Assembly: GCF_015182315.1 (NCBI RefSeq)
Contig: NZ_PRDL01000001.1
Span: 3,990,501-4,054,500 of the forward strand
Source of the DNA: Cellvibrio polysaccharolyticus
GTDB taxonomy: Bacteria > Pseudomonadota > Gammaproteobacteria > Pseudomonadales > Cellvibrionaceae
Direction of reading: 5' to 3'
DNA: 64,000 bases
The notes under the pieces are model-generated. The model made no database searches and was not told the origin of the DNA. It saw only the letters and a program-made list of their open reading frames with translations. The position numbers and the translations under genes were made by a program. Below, piece after piece: positions 51,997 to 61,225 of this stretch; within the stretch, counting starts at the first letter, position 1, and each line of letters opens with the position of its first letter.

Positions 51997-54900
51997 TCAG
52001 CGCTCGATCTTATAGATCAGATCCACGCTTTGTGCTTCGCCGGACTCCGCCTCGAGGCGCAACCGGTCAGACATCTGGTAGCGCATACCGATGCGCGAGC
52101 TCTGGTCAAATAACCCCACCACATAACGCACAAACAAGCGCGGGGTGAGGTATTTACCCATCCATAAAGCACTGTGCTCCAACCCGTCATCGGCGTTGAT
52201 AGAGAGTTCGTCCAGTTGCAGGGTTTGCGCAATTTGCCCGGTAAAGGAACCACCGCCATCCATACCAATACCGCTCATGGCGGCCACAATGGCGTAGGCA
52301 TCACCAGCGGAAGCTTCGGACAAAGGCTTGCCGGTGAGCAACAGCGCCATCGCCTCACCATCGCTTTCTACCGGCGGGTCAGAGTAAACGCTGCTGGTCG
52401 GTTTTTGCAGTGAACCACCGATTTCCAGGCCAACAATATGATCATTGGTGCCCTTCAATACCCGCTGGGCGCGAATTTCCAGCGCCGGATTATCGGCAGG
52501 CCCCTGGAATACCAGACGCCCGCGGCTGATGGTCAGTTCCTGGCCGTAGGCTTTGTATTTACCATCAGTGACGGCGACAAACCCGCTGGTCAGCAACTGC
52601 CGGTCCGGGGTTTTGACCAGCTCCATCCGACCGGATAATCCGCTGGTAAGGCCGAAGCCGTTAAAGGTCACGTCCTCACCCACTTCAATTACCAAATTCA
52701 TGAAGAAGGCCATGGGTATCGGCAGGTCGGTGACTTCATCTTCATCTTCAAATACCACATCGCTGGACACATTGGTGGCCGAGGGTGGCAGGGTTTTGAT
52801 GTCGATACGGGCATAGGGAATCAGCGCCCGCCCGGTGAGACGCGCTTCGTGAGGCGTAGCACTCAGCTGGATGTCAGGGCTGACCCGCGCCTTGATTTGC
52901 GATTGATCAATCACCTGGAAGTTTTCACCACGCAGCGCACTGGTCAGCTGCCAGTCGGTTTTGCCCAGCCCATCGAATTCACCACTCAGCTGCATATTGC
53001 CTTCGCCCGACTGCGCGTTGCCACGGAAGGTAATGCGCCCGTCGCTGTGGCTATCGAGCGTAAAGCCCACCGCCTGAATATCCAGCCCCAGCTCGGTCAT
53101 GGTGGCGCCGCCCTCAACCAGGGTTAACTGCCCGCTGAGCTGCGGTTGTTGCAAGGTGCCGCCGAAGCTCAGGTCCGTCACCAACCGACCGCGCAAATCA
53201 TCAACGGTGGGAATAAAGGCGGCAAAAGGAGAAAGATCAGCAAAGGTGCCAACAAGTTGACCGCCCAGCTGCTGGTTGTCGAGATTGAGGTTAAGGTCAG
53301 CGTCCAGATTACCGAAGGGCGCCCAGTCGATATCGGCTTTGGCGTTCAGGCGGTTGTTTTTGAAAGAAGCGGTGACACCGGCATGTTGCCAGCGATAGCT
53401 TTCTTCCGCCTCTTCATCAAACTGCAGCTGCAATTCGCCATCGCGGGTTTGCAAGCTGGCCTCGCCTTCAATTTTGCCCTGCGCATCCAGCCGACCTTTC
53501 AGCTGGCCGTCAATCACACCGGCGATATCGACACCCGGCTTGAGAAAACCGCGCAACTGACGCAGCGGAATGGCACTGAGAATAGCGTTGATATCGGCAC
53601 CATTGGCCACTGACCAGCGGCCATCCACACACAACTCCGGCGGCTCGACGCTCACATCTTCCGACCGGGTTTCGGTGTTGTCCACCACCGTAATATTGCC
53701 GTCTGCGCCGGTGGGCTGTTCGGTTTGCGGTGGGCGGAATCCGGTGCGGGTGGTCAGGCATAATTCGGCCAGCTCGGCTTTTTCCCGCGTAGCGGTGGAA
53801 GTGCCGCTGCGCAATAGCCACCAGCGCGGCAACTGCGGGTAACGCACATCGAAACGGGTCCATTTGCCTTGCCATTGTTCCTGCTGGTAGCCGCTGTCCA
53901 GGCCAAGGCCAATATCGCCGTATTGCTCGCTGATCACATCAAGCGCGATTTTGTGCGCTTCCATCGAGCCGGTAGCGGCCAGGCTGACGTTCTGCACCAA
54001 AGTGCCGGCGGCGTGAATGTTGTTGGCCTGCAGCTGAATATCGTATTGATCGCGGCGTGGCGAGCTCGCTTGCACGTCCAGGCCGGCCAGCTCATAGTCC
54101 TGCCACTTGAGGTTATTGGCGCGGATTTCCAGTTCGATTTGCGGATTTTCCAAGGTACCTTTTACATCGCCCCGGCTGCTGATGGCACCGGTCAGGGCGC
54201 TGTCGATTTGCGACAATAAAGGTGCTTCCAGCTGCCAGCGGATATCGGCCTCGTCGCCCACCAGCCCGTCGATGCGAATGTGGTTGGCGCCCATCGACAA
54301 CAGCAGGCCATCGGTTTGCAATTGGTTGTCGGCCCAGGATGCGGCACCGCTGGCGCTGACTTCACGCCCGCGTAACTGCCCCCCAAGATCCAGCTCTTCC
54401 AGCAAGGCCTGTATTTGTCCATCCTGAAGCTGCCCACGGGTTTTCAGAGCCAGCGTCATATCACCCGGCCAGTCCGGGGTGTAAATAGCAGGGTCCAGCC
54501 CGGTGCCACTCAGGGCAAGATCCCAGACAATAGCCGGCAGCCAATCTACCCGGCCTTGCAAGGTCAGCGCCATATCCTGATCGGAAGCCGGCACCCTGGT
54601 GTTCACTTGCAGGTTGGCGATGTTGATATGTTCTGTGTTGCCACGGGTATTGGCCTGTACCCTCAACTGCGGATATTCACCATAAGTGACCAGGGCATCG
54701 ACATCGGCCTGAAAATCGGCGATCCAGCCTTTTACATCAATGCGCCCTCCCACAACCGGGATTGGTGTATCCGCCGGAAACCATTGCGCCAGCAGCGCCT
54801 GTTCGGGAATTTCATTGGTCAGCTGGATTTCCGGATCCTCCAGCGCCGTAACGGCTGCCGGTGGCTGGCTGAGATTGGGAATAACATGACCGACAGAAGT

Positions 54901-55665
54901 GATTTGCAATGGCGAGGTCAGCTGATGCTCCAGCGACAGCAGCTCAATATCACCGCCAATTTTCGCCTTGCCGCTGAGCAGCATTAACTCCGGCGGCTCG
55001 GTGGCAGATGCCAACTGGAATTGCCACTGCACGTTCAAATCCGCATCGTAGGGATAGCGCAAGGCGGCGCGACCATCGGCAATGACGGTGTAGTCTTCAG
55101 TCACGACCACCACATCAGTCAGCCGCAGATTAAACGTACCCAGGCTGACCGACCCACTGACCCGCTGCAATTCAACCAGGGTTGCCGGTTCTTCGCCGAT
55201 GCGGGTTTGGGCAACGTGAATATTGTTAACCTCGACTTCGCCCAGCTCGATTCTTACCGGCAAGGCCAGCACCGGCCACGCCATAGGTACCGGTTCGGCA
55301 GTTTCATCCGCAGGCGGAATTTGCACATAAACCTGCTGCGCGGTAAATGACTGCACCGACGCCGCGTTATAAAAAAGTGCCAGTGGCTGCCAGCGGAAAG
55401 ATACTTTTTCGCCACGGTAATGCTGCTGAACGACACCATCTGCCTGTTGCTGGTAGTCGAAATAGTCGATATCCAGACCGGTGAGCAAATTGCCGCGCAC
55501 CTCGCCCACGTCCAGCGGCACAAACCGTTGCGCCTGGCTGATTACCCAGCGGGTGCCCGGTTCGGTACTCACTACCATCGACACAGTGGCAACCAGCGTT
55601 ACCACCGTCAGCGCGCCAATTAAAATGGCCCAGCGCAGTAAAACCCAGAGGCTTCGCAGGATCAT
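51997..55665 (-). CDS. tamB: translocation and assembly module protein TamB
   Basis: A 1222-residue protein. One N-terminal membrane helix (LLRWAILIGALTVVTLVATV) anchors it in the inner membrane; the rest is mainly amphipathic beta strands expected to form a hydrophobic groove across the periplasm. The C-terminal DUF490 domain includes YGQELTISRGRLVFQGPADN, DPPVESDGEAMALLLTGKPL and a final TPRLFVRYVVGLFD. An unusual Thr/Pro/Glu-rich stretch lies near residue 650. It overlaps tamA by 4 bp (ATGA), so they form a coupled operon that supports outer-membrane assembly and lipid transport. Confidence 0.95.
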   Translation of the reverse strand: MILRSLWVLLRWAILIGALTVVTLVATVSMVVSTEPGTRWVISQAQRFVPLDVGEVRGNLLTGLDIDYFDYQQQADGVVQQHYRGEKVSFRWQPLALFYNAASVQSFTAQQVYVQIPPADETAEPVPMAWPVLALPVRIELGEVEVNNIHVAQTRIGEEPATLVELQRVSGSVSLGTFNLRLTDVVVVTEDYTVIADGRAALRYPYDADLNVQWQFQLASATEPPELMLLSGKAKIGGDIELLSLEHQLTSPLQITSVGHVIPNLSQPPAAVTALEDPEIQLTNEIPEQALLAQWFPADTPIPVVGGRIDVKGWIADFQADVDALVTYGEYPQLRVQANTRGNTEHINIANLQVNTRVPASDQDMALTLQGRVDWLPAIVWDLALSGTGLDPAIYTPDWPGDMTLALKTRGQLQDGQIQALLEELDLGGQLRGREVSASGAASWADNQLQTDGLLLSMGANHIRIDGLVGDEADIRWQLEAPLLSQIDSALTGAISSRGDVKGTLENPQIELEIRANNLKWQDYELAGLDVQASSPRRDQYDIQLQANNIHAAGTLVQNVSLAATGSMEAHKIALDVISEQYGDIGLGLDSGYQQEQWQGKWTRFDVRYPQLPRWWLLRSGTSTATREKAELAELCLTTRTGFRPPQTEQPTGADGNITVVDNTETRSEDVSVEPPELCVDGRWSVANGADINAILSAIPLRQLRGFLKPGVDIAGVIDGQLKGRLDAQGKIEGEASLQTRDGELQLQFDEEAEESYRWQHAGVTASFKNNRLNAKADIDWAPFGNLDADLNLNLDNQQLGGQLVGTFADLSPFAAFIPTVDDLRGRLVTDLSFGGTLQQPQLSGQLTLVEGGATMTELGLDIQAVGFTLDSHSDGRITFRGNAQSGEGNMQLSGEFDGLGKTDWQLTSALRGENFQVIDQSQIKARVSPDIQLSATPHEARLTGRALIPYARIDIKTLPPSATNVSSDVVFEDEDEVTDLPIPMAFFMNLVIEVGEDVTFNGFGLTSGLSGRMELVKTPDRQLLTSGFVAVTDGKYKAYGQELTISRGRLVFQGPADNPALEIRAQRVLKGTNDHIVGLEIGGSLQKPTSSVYSDPPVESDGEAMALLLTGKPLSEASAGDAYAIVAAMSGIGMDGGGSFTGQIAQTLQLDELSINADDGLEHSALWMGKYLTPRLFVRYVVGLFDQSSRIGMRYQMSDRLRLEAESGEAQSVDLIYKIER

Positions 55666-57518
55666 AAGTCAGGCCCTATGCTGAAATGGAAGCCCCAGCC
55701 ATCCAGGCCACTTGAACCGCAACGCACATCATCCAGCGCACAGGCGATGTCGAAACGTACCGGGCCAATCGGGGAAATCCAGCGCACACCCAGGCCGACA
55801 CTGCGTCGGAAATTGAATTTGAAGTCGTTTGACGCATCGCCCTGGTCATAAAAGGCCGCTATCGCCCATTGTGGGCGAATCAGGTAATCGTATTCGATGC
55901 TGGTGACCAGCAAATTCCGCCCCCCGATCACTTCGTATTTCTTTTCCGGCGGCTTGCCCGGCTCGCCCTCCTCTCCCGGTGGCGCGGCAGGCGGCTCCTC
56001 GCCTGGCTTGGGAATGACCTCGTCACGCTCACCGATTGATTTATAGCTGTAACCGCGCACACTGGCGTCACCGCCAGCAAAGAAGCGCAACGATGCGGGC
56101 AAGTCCGGAAAGTTATTCACTTCCGTAACGCCGAGATCCGCACGCAGGATAATGCGGCCGCCCAGTGCCGAACGAATGTATTTACCCCGGCCAAACCACT
56201 GCAAAAAGCTGACATCCGAACCCAGACTTTCCGGCGAACCCAGCACCCCGGTTGCCAACCGCCAACCCCTGAGCGGATAGGCGCGGCCATCGGTTCTGGT
56301 GCGGGAAAACTGCAAGGACGGAATCAATAAATGCGTGCGATTCATAGGCTGACTGCCCACCTGGGATTCTTCCATCGCATAGTCGAGGCCCCAGGTTTGC
56401 AGCCATTCGTTATCGTGAAACACCGTATAGCTGGCACCCACCCGGTAAAGGTCACTCAGAATGGAGCTGGTGTCTTCGCGGTGATAACCGGCACGCAGCC
56501 GCACGTATTCATAAGCCGGGCGATGCATGGGGATTGTATAAGCGGCTTCGAAACTGGACTGAACCGTTGCCAGATGCAGATTGGCCGTTATGTTGTGACC
56601 ACGGCGATTGAAATAGCGATCTTCATAACCCAGCAGCAGACGCGGCCCGGTATCGGTAGCCACACCGGCACCCGCCGAATAGCTGTAGCGTTTACGCGCT
56701 TCCAGCTGCACTTTCACCGGCACGGTTTTATCGCCCAGCGCATTCAAATCCGGCGAGGTCATCACCGCGGCAAAATAATTACTGGAGCTGTAGAGATTTT
56801 TCAGTTCCAGCAGCTGTTCGGTGTCGTAGGGCTCGCCTTCCTGAAGGTTGACGTAACGACGCACAAAATCATCATCGAGAATATCCTGCTGAATCTCGAC
56901 ATTACCAAAACGGTAGCGGGAACCGGAGTCGTACACCAGTTCAACCCGGGCGGCATTGGTAGCCCGGTTGATAGAGATACGCGCCAGATCAAATTTGCCA
57001 TCAAAATAACCCCGCGCAATAGCCAGGTTACCGAAACGGGACTTCAGCGTTTCATAGCGGCCATGGTTCAACCGGTCGCCCACTTTCATACCGGGATCGT
57101 TATGAATTGCCTGAAAGGCGCGGTCTTCCGACGCTTCGCCGGTAATCACAATGCGCAGCTCGCGAACCCGCACCGGCTCACCGGGCGTTAACCGCAGGGT
57201 AACGCCCCAGCATTCGTCATCGCGGGAAATTTCGGTATCGAATTGCAGTTGGTAATAGCCGAGGGCTTCACCGGCTTTGTGAATTTGCGTTTGTGCATCG
57301 CGCATCAACGAGCGCAAACGCCACGGCTGTACCTGGCAACTTTCATCGGCAAAAGGCAGAAAGTGACGGACATTGTCCTGCAAGGTTTTATTGCCACCTT
57401 CAATGGTGATACGAGGGGTAGGTGCCGCTTGCACTGCCAGCGCACCGAACAGCGAGACACCAAGGATGCACTGTAAAAGACGCGCACCGAAAACGGGGAT
57501 AACGTTCAGCAAGACCAA
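55662..57518 (-). CDS. tamA: outer-membrane assembly protein TamA (BamA family)
   Basis: A 618-residue Omp85 protein: signal peptide, three POTRA domains (about 30-270) and a C-terminal 16-strand barrel. The RGYSYKSIGERDE segment holds the lid-lock type motif of Omp85 proteins and the end is WGFHFSIGPDL. A Pro/Glu/Gly-rich insert (IPKPGEEPPAAPPGEEGEPG and on) lies in one barrel loop right after it and is longer than usual. The start is TTG 57518 or, with better AGGA spacing, TTG 57512. It partners TamB, whose start overlaps its stop. Confidence 0.94.
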   Translation of the reverse strand: MVLLNVIPVFGARLLQCILGVSLFGALAVQAAPTPRITIEGGNKTLQDNVRHFLPFADESCQVQPWRLRSLMRDAQTQIHKAGEALGYYQLQFDTEISRDDECWGVTLRLTPGEPVRVRELRIVITGEASEDRAFQAIHNDPGMKVGDRLNHGRYETLKSRFGNLAIARGYFDGKFDLARISINRATNAARVELVYDSGSRYRFGNVEIQQDILDDDFVRRYVNLQEGEPYDTEQLLELKNLYSSSNYFAAVMTSPDLNALGDKTVPVKVQLEARKRYSYSAGAGVATDTGPRLLLGYEDRYFNRRGHNITANLHLATVQSSFEAAYTIPMHRPAYEYVRLRAGYHREDTSSILSDLYRVGASYTVFHDNEWLQTWGLDYAMEESQVGSQPMNRTHLLIPSLQFSRTRTDGRAYPLRGWRLATGVLGSPESLGSDVSFLQWFGRGKYIRSALGGRIILRADLGVTEVNNFPDLPASLRFFAGGDASVRGYSYKSIGERDEVIPKPGEEPPAAPPGEEGEPGKPPEKKYEVIGGRNLLVTSIEYDYLIRPQWAIAAFYDQGDASNDFKFNFRRSVGLGVRWISPIGPVRFDIACALDDVRCGSSGLDGWGFHFSIGPDL

Positions 57519-57818
57519 TTCCTATAACCCAACCGCGGGATTTGTTTTGCAAGTATAGTGCGCGGATCGCATAGCAGGGACGTTAACGCCCCGCCTAACT
57601 TTACCGGTTTGAGCCACGGACTCAAAGCCTGCAGCGCCGGTGGATGTTATTTTTTGTAAGCCGGTCATCACTTTTTACACGCCATTACCCTGAAAATCCT
57701 GCCGCTCTTTGCGGCACGCACTCCAGCATAGACCGGGTCGCCACGCCCTGCCGGGTTTTCAGATACAATACCGGCCTTTGCCCAGCAACCTCACTTCTGC
57801 TTCCGGACACCCGCCGCT
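57519..57818. promoter_or_regulatory. divergent tamA-rlmJ intergenic region
   Basis: 300 bp between two divergently transcribed genes, which must carry both promoters. No motif recognised and no coding potential. Confidence 0.4.
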
Positions 57819-58658
57819 ATGCTCAGCTATCGCCACGCCTTCCACGCCGGCAATTTTGCCGATGTGCTCAAACACAGTGTGCTTGTTCATACGCTGGATT
57901 ACATGGCGCAAAAAGACAAAAGCCTGCGCATCGTCGACACCCATGCGGGTGCCGGTGGGTATTCGCTGGACTCCCGGCAACCGATCAAAAATCGCGAAAT
58001 TGACAACGGCCTGCGCCAGCTTTGGCTGCGCACGGATTTGCCGCCGTTGCTGGAACGCTATCGGGATGTTATCCGGGGCTTTAACAAACAGCAGGCGCTG
58101 AGCTTTTACCCCGGGTCGCCATTGCTCGCCCAGACGCTTTCCCGCCCGCAAGACCGGTTGTATTTTCACGAGCTGCACAGCACCGACCACCGCTTGTTAA
58201 AAGAGGCACTGGGTAACGACAAGCGCATAAAAGTGCTGGATGAAGATGGCATGAAAGGCCTGCAGGCGCTCTTGCCACCACCGGATCGCCGCGCGCTGGT
58301 ATTGATCGACCCGTCTTACGAGATCAAAAAAGACTATCAGGATGTAGTACAGCAACTGATTAAAGCCTGGCGCCGCTTTCCTACCGGCACTTTCGCACTC
58401 TGGTACCCGGTAGTCACCCGTCAGCGCATTGATGAAATGGAACGCGCGCTGGTGCGCAGCGGTATAAAAAACATTCAACTGTTCGAATCAGGCATTGCGC
58501 CAGATAGTGAAGAACACGGCATGACCGCCAGCGGCATGATCGTCATCAACCCGCCCTGGACGCTTTGGAAGGAAATGGAAACCGCCCTGCCGCTGCTCAC
58601 CGAATGGCTCTCTAACGGTGAGGGACACTTTCGCCAACTGCAACTGGTTGCCGAATAA
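57819..58658 (+). CDS. rlmJ: 23S rRNA (adenine-2030-N6)-methyltransferase
   Basis: A 279-residue protein of the usual RlmJ length. MLSYRHAFHAGNFADVLKH at the N-terminus is the family signature. IVDTHAGAGGYSLDS is the SAM-binding region and LVLIDPSYEIKKDYQ is the catalytic motif IV (DPSYE, a variant of DPPYE). It methylates A2030 of 23S rRNA before 50S assembly. Confidence 0.96.
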   Translation: MLSYRHAFHAGNFADVLKHSVLVHTLDYMAQKDKSLRIVDTHAGAGGYSLDSRQPIKNREIDNGLRQLWLRTDLPPLLERYRDVIRGFNKQQALSFYPGSPLLAQTLSRPQDRLYFHELHSTDHRLLKEALGNDKRIKVLDEDGMKGLQALLPPPDRRALVLIDPSYEIKKDYQDVVQQLIKAWRRFPTGTFALWYPVVTRQRIDEMERALVRSGIKNIQLFESGIAPDSEEHGMTASGMIVINPPWTLWKEMETALPLLTEWLSNGEGHFRQLQLVAE

Positions 58659-58746
58659 GGCCTGGTGTCTATCCCCCTTTTACCTCGCCCCGCGGAATGA
58701 ACTACCATGGTGACTTATTAAACAATAAATCACTTGGGAAGATGGC

Positions 58747-60264
58747 ATGACAATAGCGAGAGAAAGCTGGTCGGCGCGCTCGGGTTTTATTTTTGCCGCG
58801 GTCGGGTCGGCCATCGGTCTTGGCAATATCTGGCGCTTTCCCTACGTAGCTTACGAAAACGGCGGCGGCGCTTTTTTAATTCCCTACCTGGTCGCACTGG
58901 TTACCGCCGGTTTGCCGCTGCTATTCCTCGACTATAACGTTGGCCACAAATACAAAGGCGCCGCCCCTCTCGCCTACCGGCGCCTGCACCGGTACGCCGA
59001 AGCCATCGGCTGGTGGCAAGTGGCGGTGTGTATTTTTATCGGGCTTTACTACGCCAGCGTACTGTCCTGGGCCGGCAGCTACATTGTGTTTTCCTTTGGC
59101 CAGCAATGGCAGGGCGCGCCGGAGCAATTTTTCTTTGAGCAATACCTGCAAGATAGCGGCAGCGCACTGAGCTTCAGTTTTGTACCGCAGTTGTTTTACC
59201 CGCTGGCTATCGTCTGGACCATTACGCTGTTTATTTTGTATCTGGGCGTACGCAAAGGCGTGGAATGGGCCAATAAAATTTTTATTCCGCTGCTGTTTTT
59301 ACTCTTCAGTATTCTGGTGATACAGGCGCTGCGGTTGCCTGGCGCCGTCGATGGCCTCAACGCGTTTTTCACCCCCAACTGGCCTGCCATGCTGGACTAC
59401 AAAGTGTGGCTGGCTGCTTACGGTCATATCTTTTTTTCGCTGTCGGTCGGCTTTGGCATCATGGTCACCTACGCCTCTTACCTGAAACCCAAAAGCAATC
59501 TCACCGGCTCCGGGCTGGTGGTCGCGTTCGCCAATTCCTCCTTTGAAATACTGGCCGGTATCGGCGTATTTGCGGCGCTGGGCTTTATGGCGTTATCGCA
59601 AGGGTCAACCGTGAATGACGTGGTGACCGGTGGCATAGGGCTGGCTTTTATTGCCTTCCCCAAATTAATCAGCAGCCTGGGCGCGGGCGGTGACTTGTTC
59701 GGATTTTTATTTTTTACCTCGCTCAGCATTGCCGGCATCACCTCGCTGGTAAGCGTTATGCAAGTGCCCATTGCCGCCATGCAAGACAAAATCGGTTGCA
59801 GCCGACACAAAGCCGTTACTCTGGTGGGCGGCACTACGGCGGTGCTTTCCACACTGATATTTTCCACCCGTAGCGCGATCAGCCTGGTGGATGTTATCGA
59901 CCACTTTATTAACAATATCGGTATTGTCGGCGGCGGCTTGCTGTCGATCATCGCCGTTTCCTGGTTCAAACGCTCTCTGCTGCCCCCGCTGATTGATCAC
60001 AACAACAGTGTGTCCAGCGTACGACTCGGCAAAGGCTGGGTGTTTATGCTCACGGTCGTAACCCCCGGTGTGTTGCTCACCAGCATGGCGCTGAGCATCA
60101 AGGCGCTGATCCATCACGGGTACGGCAACTACAGCCAGCCGCTGGTACTGATTGTGGGTTGGGGCAGCTTGCTCTGTTGTCTGATCGCTGCGCTGTGGTT
60201 ATGCAAACTCCCGCAACATTCACTGCCGGTGAAGCCTGTCGCACAAGGGGAACGCCATGAATAA
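58747..60264 (+). CDS. sodium-dependent NSS-family amino-acid transporter
   Basis: A 505-residue protein with about twelve hydrophobic segments. GFIFAAVGSAIGLGNIWRFP (helix 1 with the unwound substrate and sodium site) and GGGAFLIPYLVALVTAGLPL open the protein; SLSVGFGIMVTYASYLK and ANSSFEILAGIGVFAALGF follow. This is the MetP/MhsT/LeuT family, importing neutral amino acids with Na+. The last 8 nt overlap a small gene with a typical MetS-like product, which points to a MetP-type transporter. Substrate is inferred. Confidence 0.93.
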   Translation: MTIARESWSARSGFIFAAVGSAIGLGNIWRFPYVAYENGGGAFLIPYLVALVTAGLPLLFLDYNVGHKYKGAAPLAYRRLHRYAEAIGWWQVAVCIFIGLYYASVLSWAGSYIVFSFGQQWQGAPEQFFFEQYLQDSGSALSFSFVPQLFYPLAIVWTITLFILYLGVRKGVEWANKIFIPLLFLLFSILVIQALRLPGAVDGLNAFFTPNWPAMLDYKVWLAAYGHIFFSLSVGFGIMVTYASYLKPKSNLTGSGLVVAFANSSFEILAGIGVFAALGFMALSQGSTVNDVVTGGIGLAFIAFPKLISSLGAGGDLFGFLFFTSLSIAGITSLVSVMQVPIAAMQDKIGCSRHKAVTLVGGTTAVLSTLIFSTRSAISLVDVIDHFINNIGIVGGGLLSIIAVSWFKRSLLPPLIDHNNSVSSVRLGKGWVFMLTVVTPGVLLTSMALSIKALIHHGYGNYSQPLVLIVGWGSLLCCLIAALWLCKLPQHSLPVKPVAQGERHE

Positions 60265-60370
60265 AGAAGCACTGCTATTGATGCTATTTTCCATTGCGTT
60301 TTTATGGGGCGGGTTTGTGCTGGCACTGATTCATCTGTACCGGCATCCGGATGACGACGACGCTGATTAA
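60257..60370 (+). CDS. MetS-like small subunit of the NSS transporter
   Basis: A 37-residue frame starting at ATG 60257, overlapping the transporter stop by 8 nt (ATGAATAA), with AAGGGG upstream inside the transporter gene. The product is MNKEALLLMLFSIAFLWGG, then FVLALIHLYRH and a short acidic tail. One membrane helix and the pattern of a Gly-Gly followed by a short C-terminal charged part match the MetS subunit that Corynebacterium MetP needs for methionine/alanine uptake. It is too short for most gene finders. Confidence 0.85.
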   Translation: MNKEALLLMLFSIAFLWGGFVLALIHLYRHPDDDDAD

Positions 60371-60379
60371 ACCAGCGCC

Positions 60380-61216
60380 CTACTCCATACGGCAGTCAGC
60401 GATCCAGCTGAGCGGGTCTTCCTGATAAAACGCAGCAAGTTGCTGGTAAACCTCGGGGTAGTCTTGCTGCAACGCTTCCGGGCGGGTGAAGAAAGTCTCG
60501 CTGATAACCGCGAAAAACTCTCCCGGATTGGTCGTCGCATAGGGGTCAATGCTCGCGTCGCCGCGCTCCTCTACCCGGTTGCACAAATCATCGTAGGCGG
60601 TTTGCATAATGGCTGGCCAGGCAGCAAAAATTTGCCGACCGCCCAAGGGTGGCGAACCGTTCATAGAGCCGTCGTAGCCGTCAATCTGATGGGCGTATTC
60701 ATGAATCACCAGGTTGTGGCCATCGAGCCGATCCGCGCCTCGCTCCACATCATCCCATGACAGAATCACCTTGCCCTGCTCCCAGGACTCGCCAAGCAAT
60801 TCGTGGCGCTCTTCACTGACCAGCCCCAGCGCATCCACCGCCTGGCCGTGCCGCACAAACGCCCCGGGATAAATCAACACCACCGGAAAATCCCGCCCGC
60901 CTTCCTCAAGAACATTGCCATACAGCAAAGCCGCCTGCGCGAGAATGAGTACCTTCATCTCTTCGGTTACCACCACACCATCGCATCCGTAGAAATCGGT
61001 TTCCGGCAACATGACTTGCAGTTGCCGTTGGATGCGGACGCGCACCGACAGCGGCAAATGACAATACAACCGCCAGCGATTGAAAAGCAGCTGATGCCAT
61101 GCCTCGGGAAATTCGCTGTGGGTTAATCGATCACGCCGCCGGGAGCGGACGATGGGCGCCAGAACAAGCCAGGCGACCACAGCCACTGCTATCGCGAACA
61201 AAAACCAGGTGAGCAT
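60380..61216 (-). CDS. mtfA: MtfA-type zinc-dependent peptidase
   Basis: A 278-residue protein with one N-terminal hydrophobic segment (FLFAIAVAVVAWLVLA). VIHEYAHQIDGYDGSMNG contains HExxH-type zinc ligands (HEYAH) and PYATTNPGEFFAVISETFFT is the third, Glu-containing part. LFNRWRLYCHLP is a typical N-terminal marker. In E. coli MtfA is a peptidase controlled through Mlc and affects the glucose PTS. The stop is 9 bp from that of the upstream MetS-like gene (convergent). Confidence 0.93.
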   Translation of the reverse strand: MLTWFLFAIAVAVVAWLVLAPIVRSRRRDRLTHSEFPEAWHQLLFNRWRLYCHLPLSVRVRIQRQLQVMLPETDFYGCDGVVVTEEMKVLILAQAALLYGNVLEEGGRDFPVVLIYPGAFVRHGQAVDALGLVSEERHELLGESWEQGKVILSWDDVERGADRLDGHNLVIHEYAHQIDGYDGSMNGSPPLGGRQIFAAWPAIMQTAYDDLCNRVEERGDASIDPYATTNPGEFFAVISETFFTRPEALQQDYPEVYQQLAAFYQEDPLSWIADCRME

Positions 61217-61225
61217 ATCCAGCTC

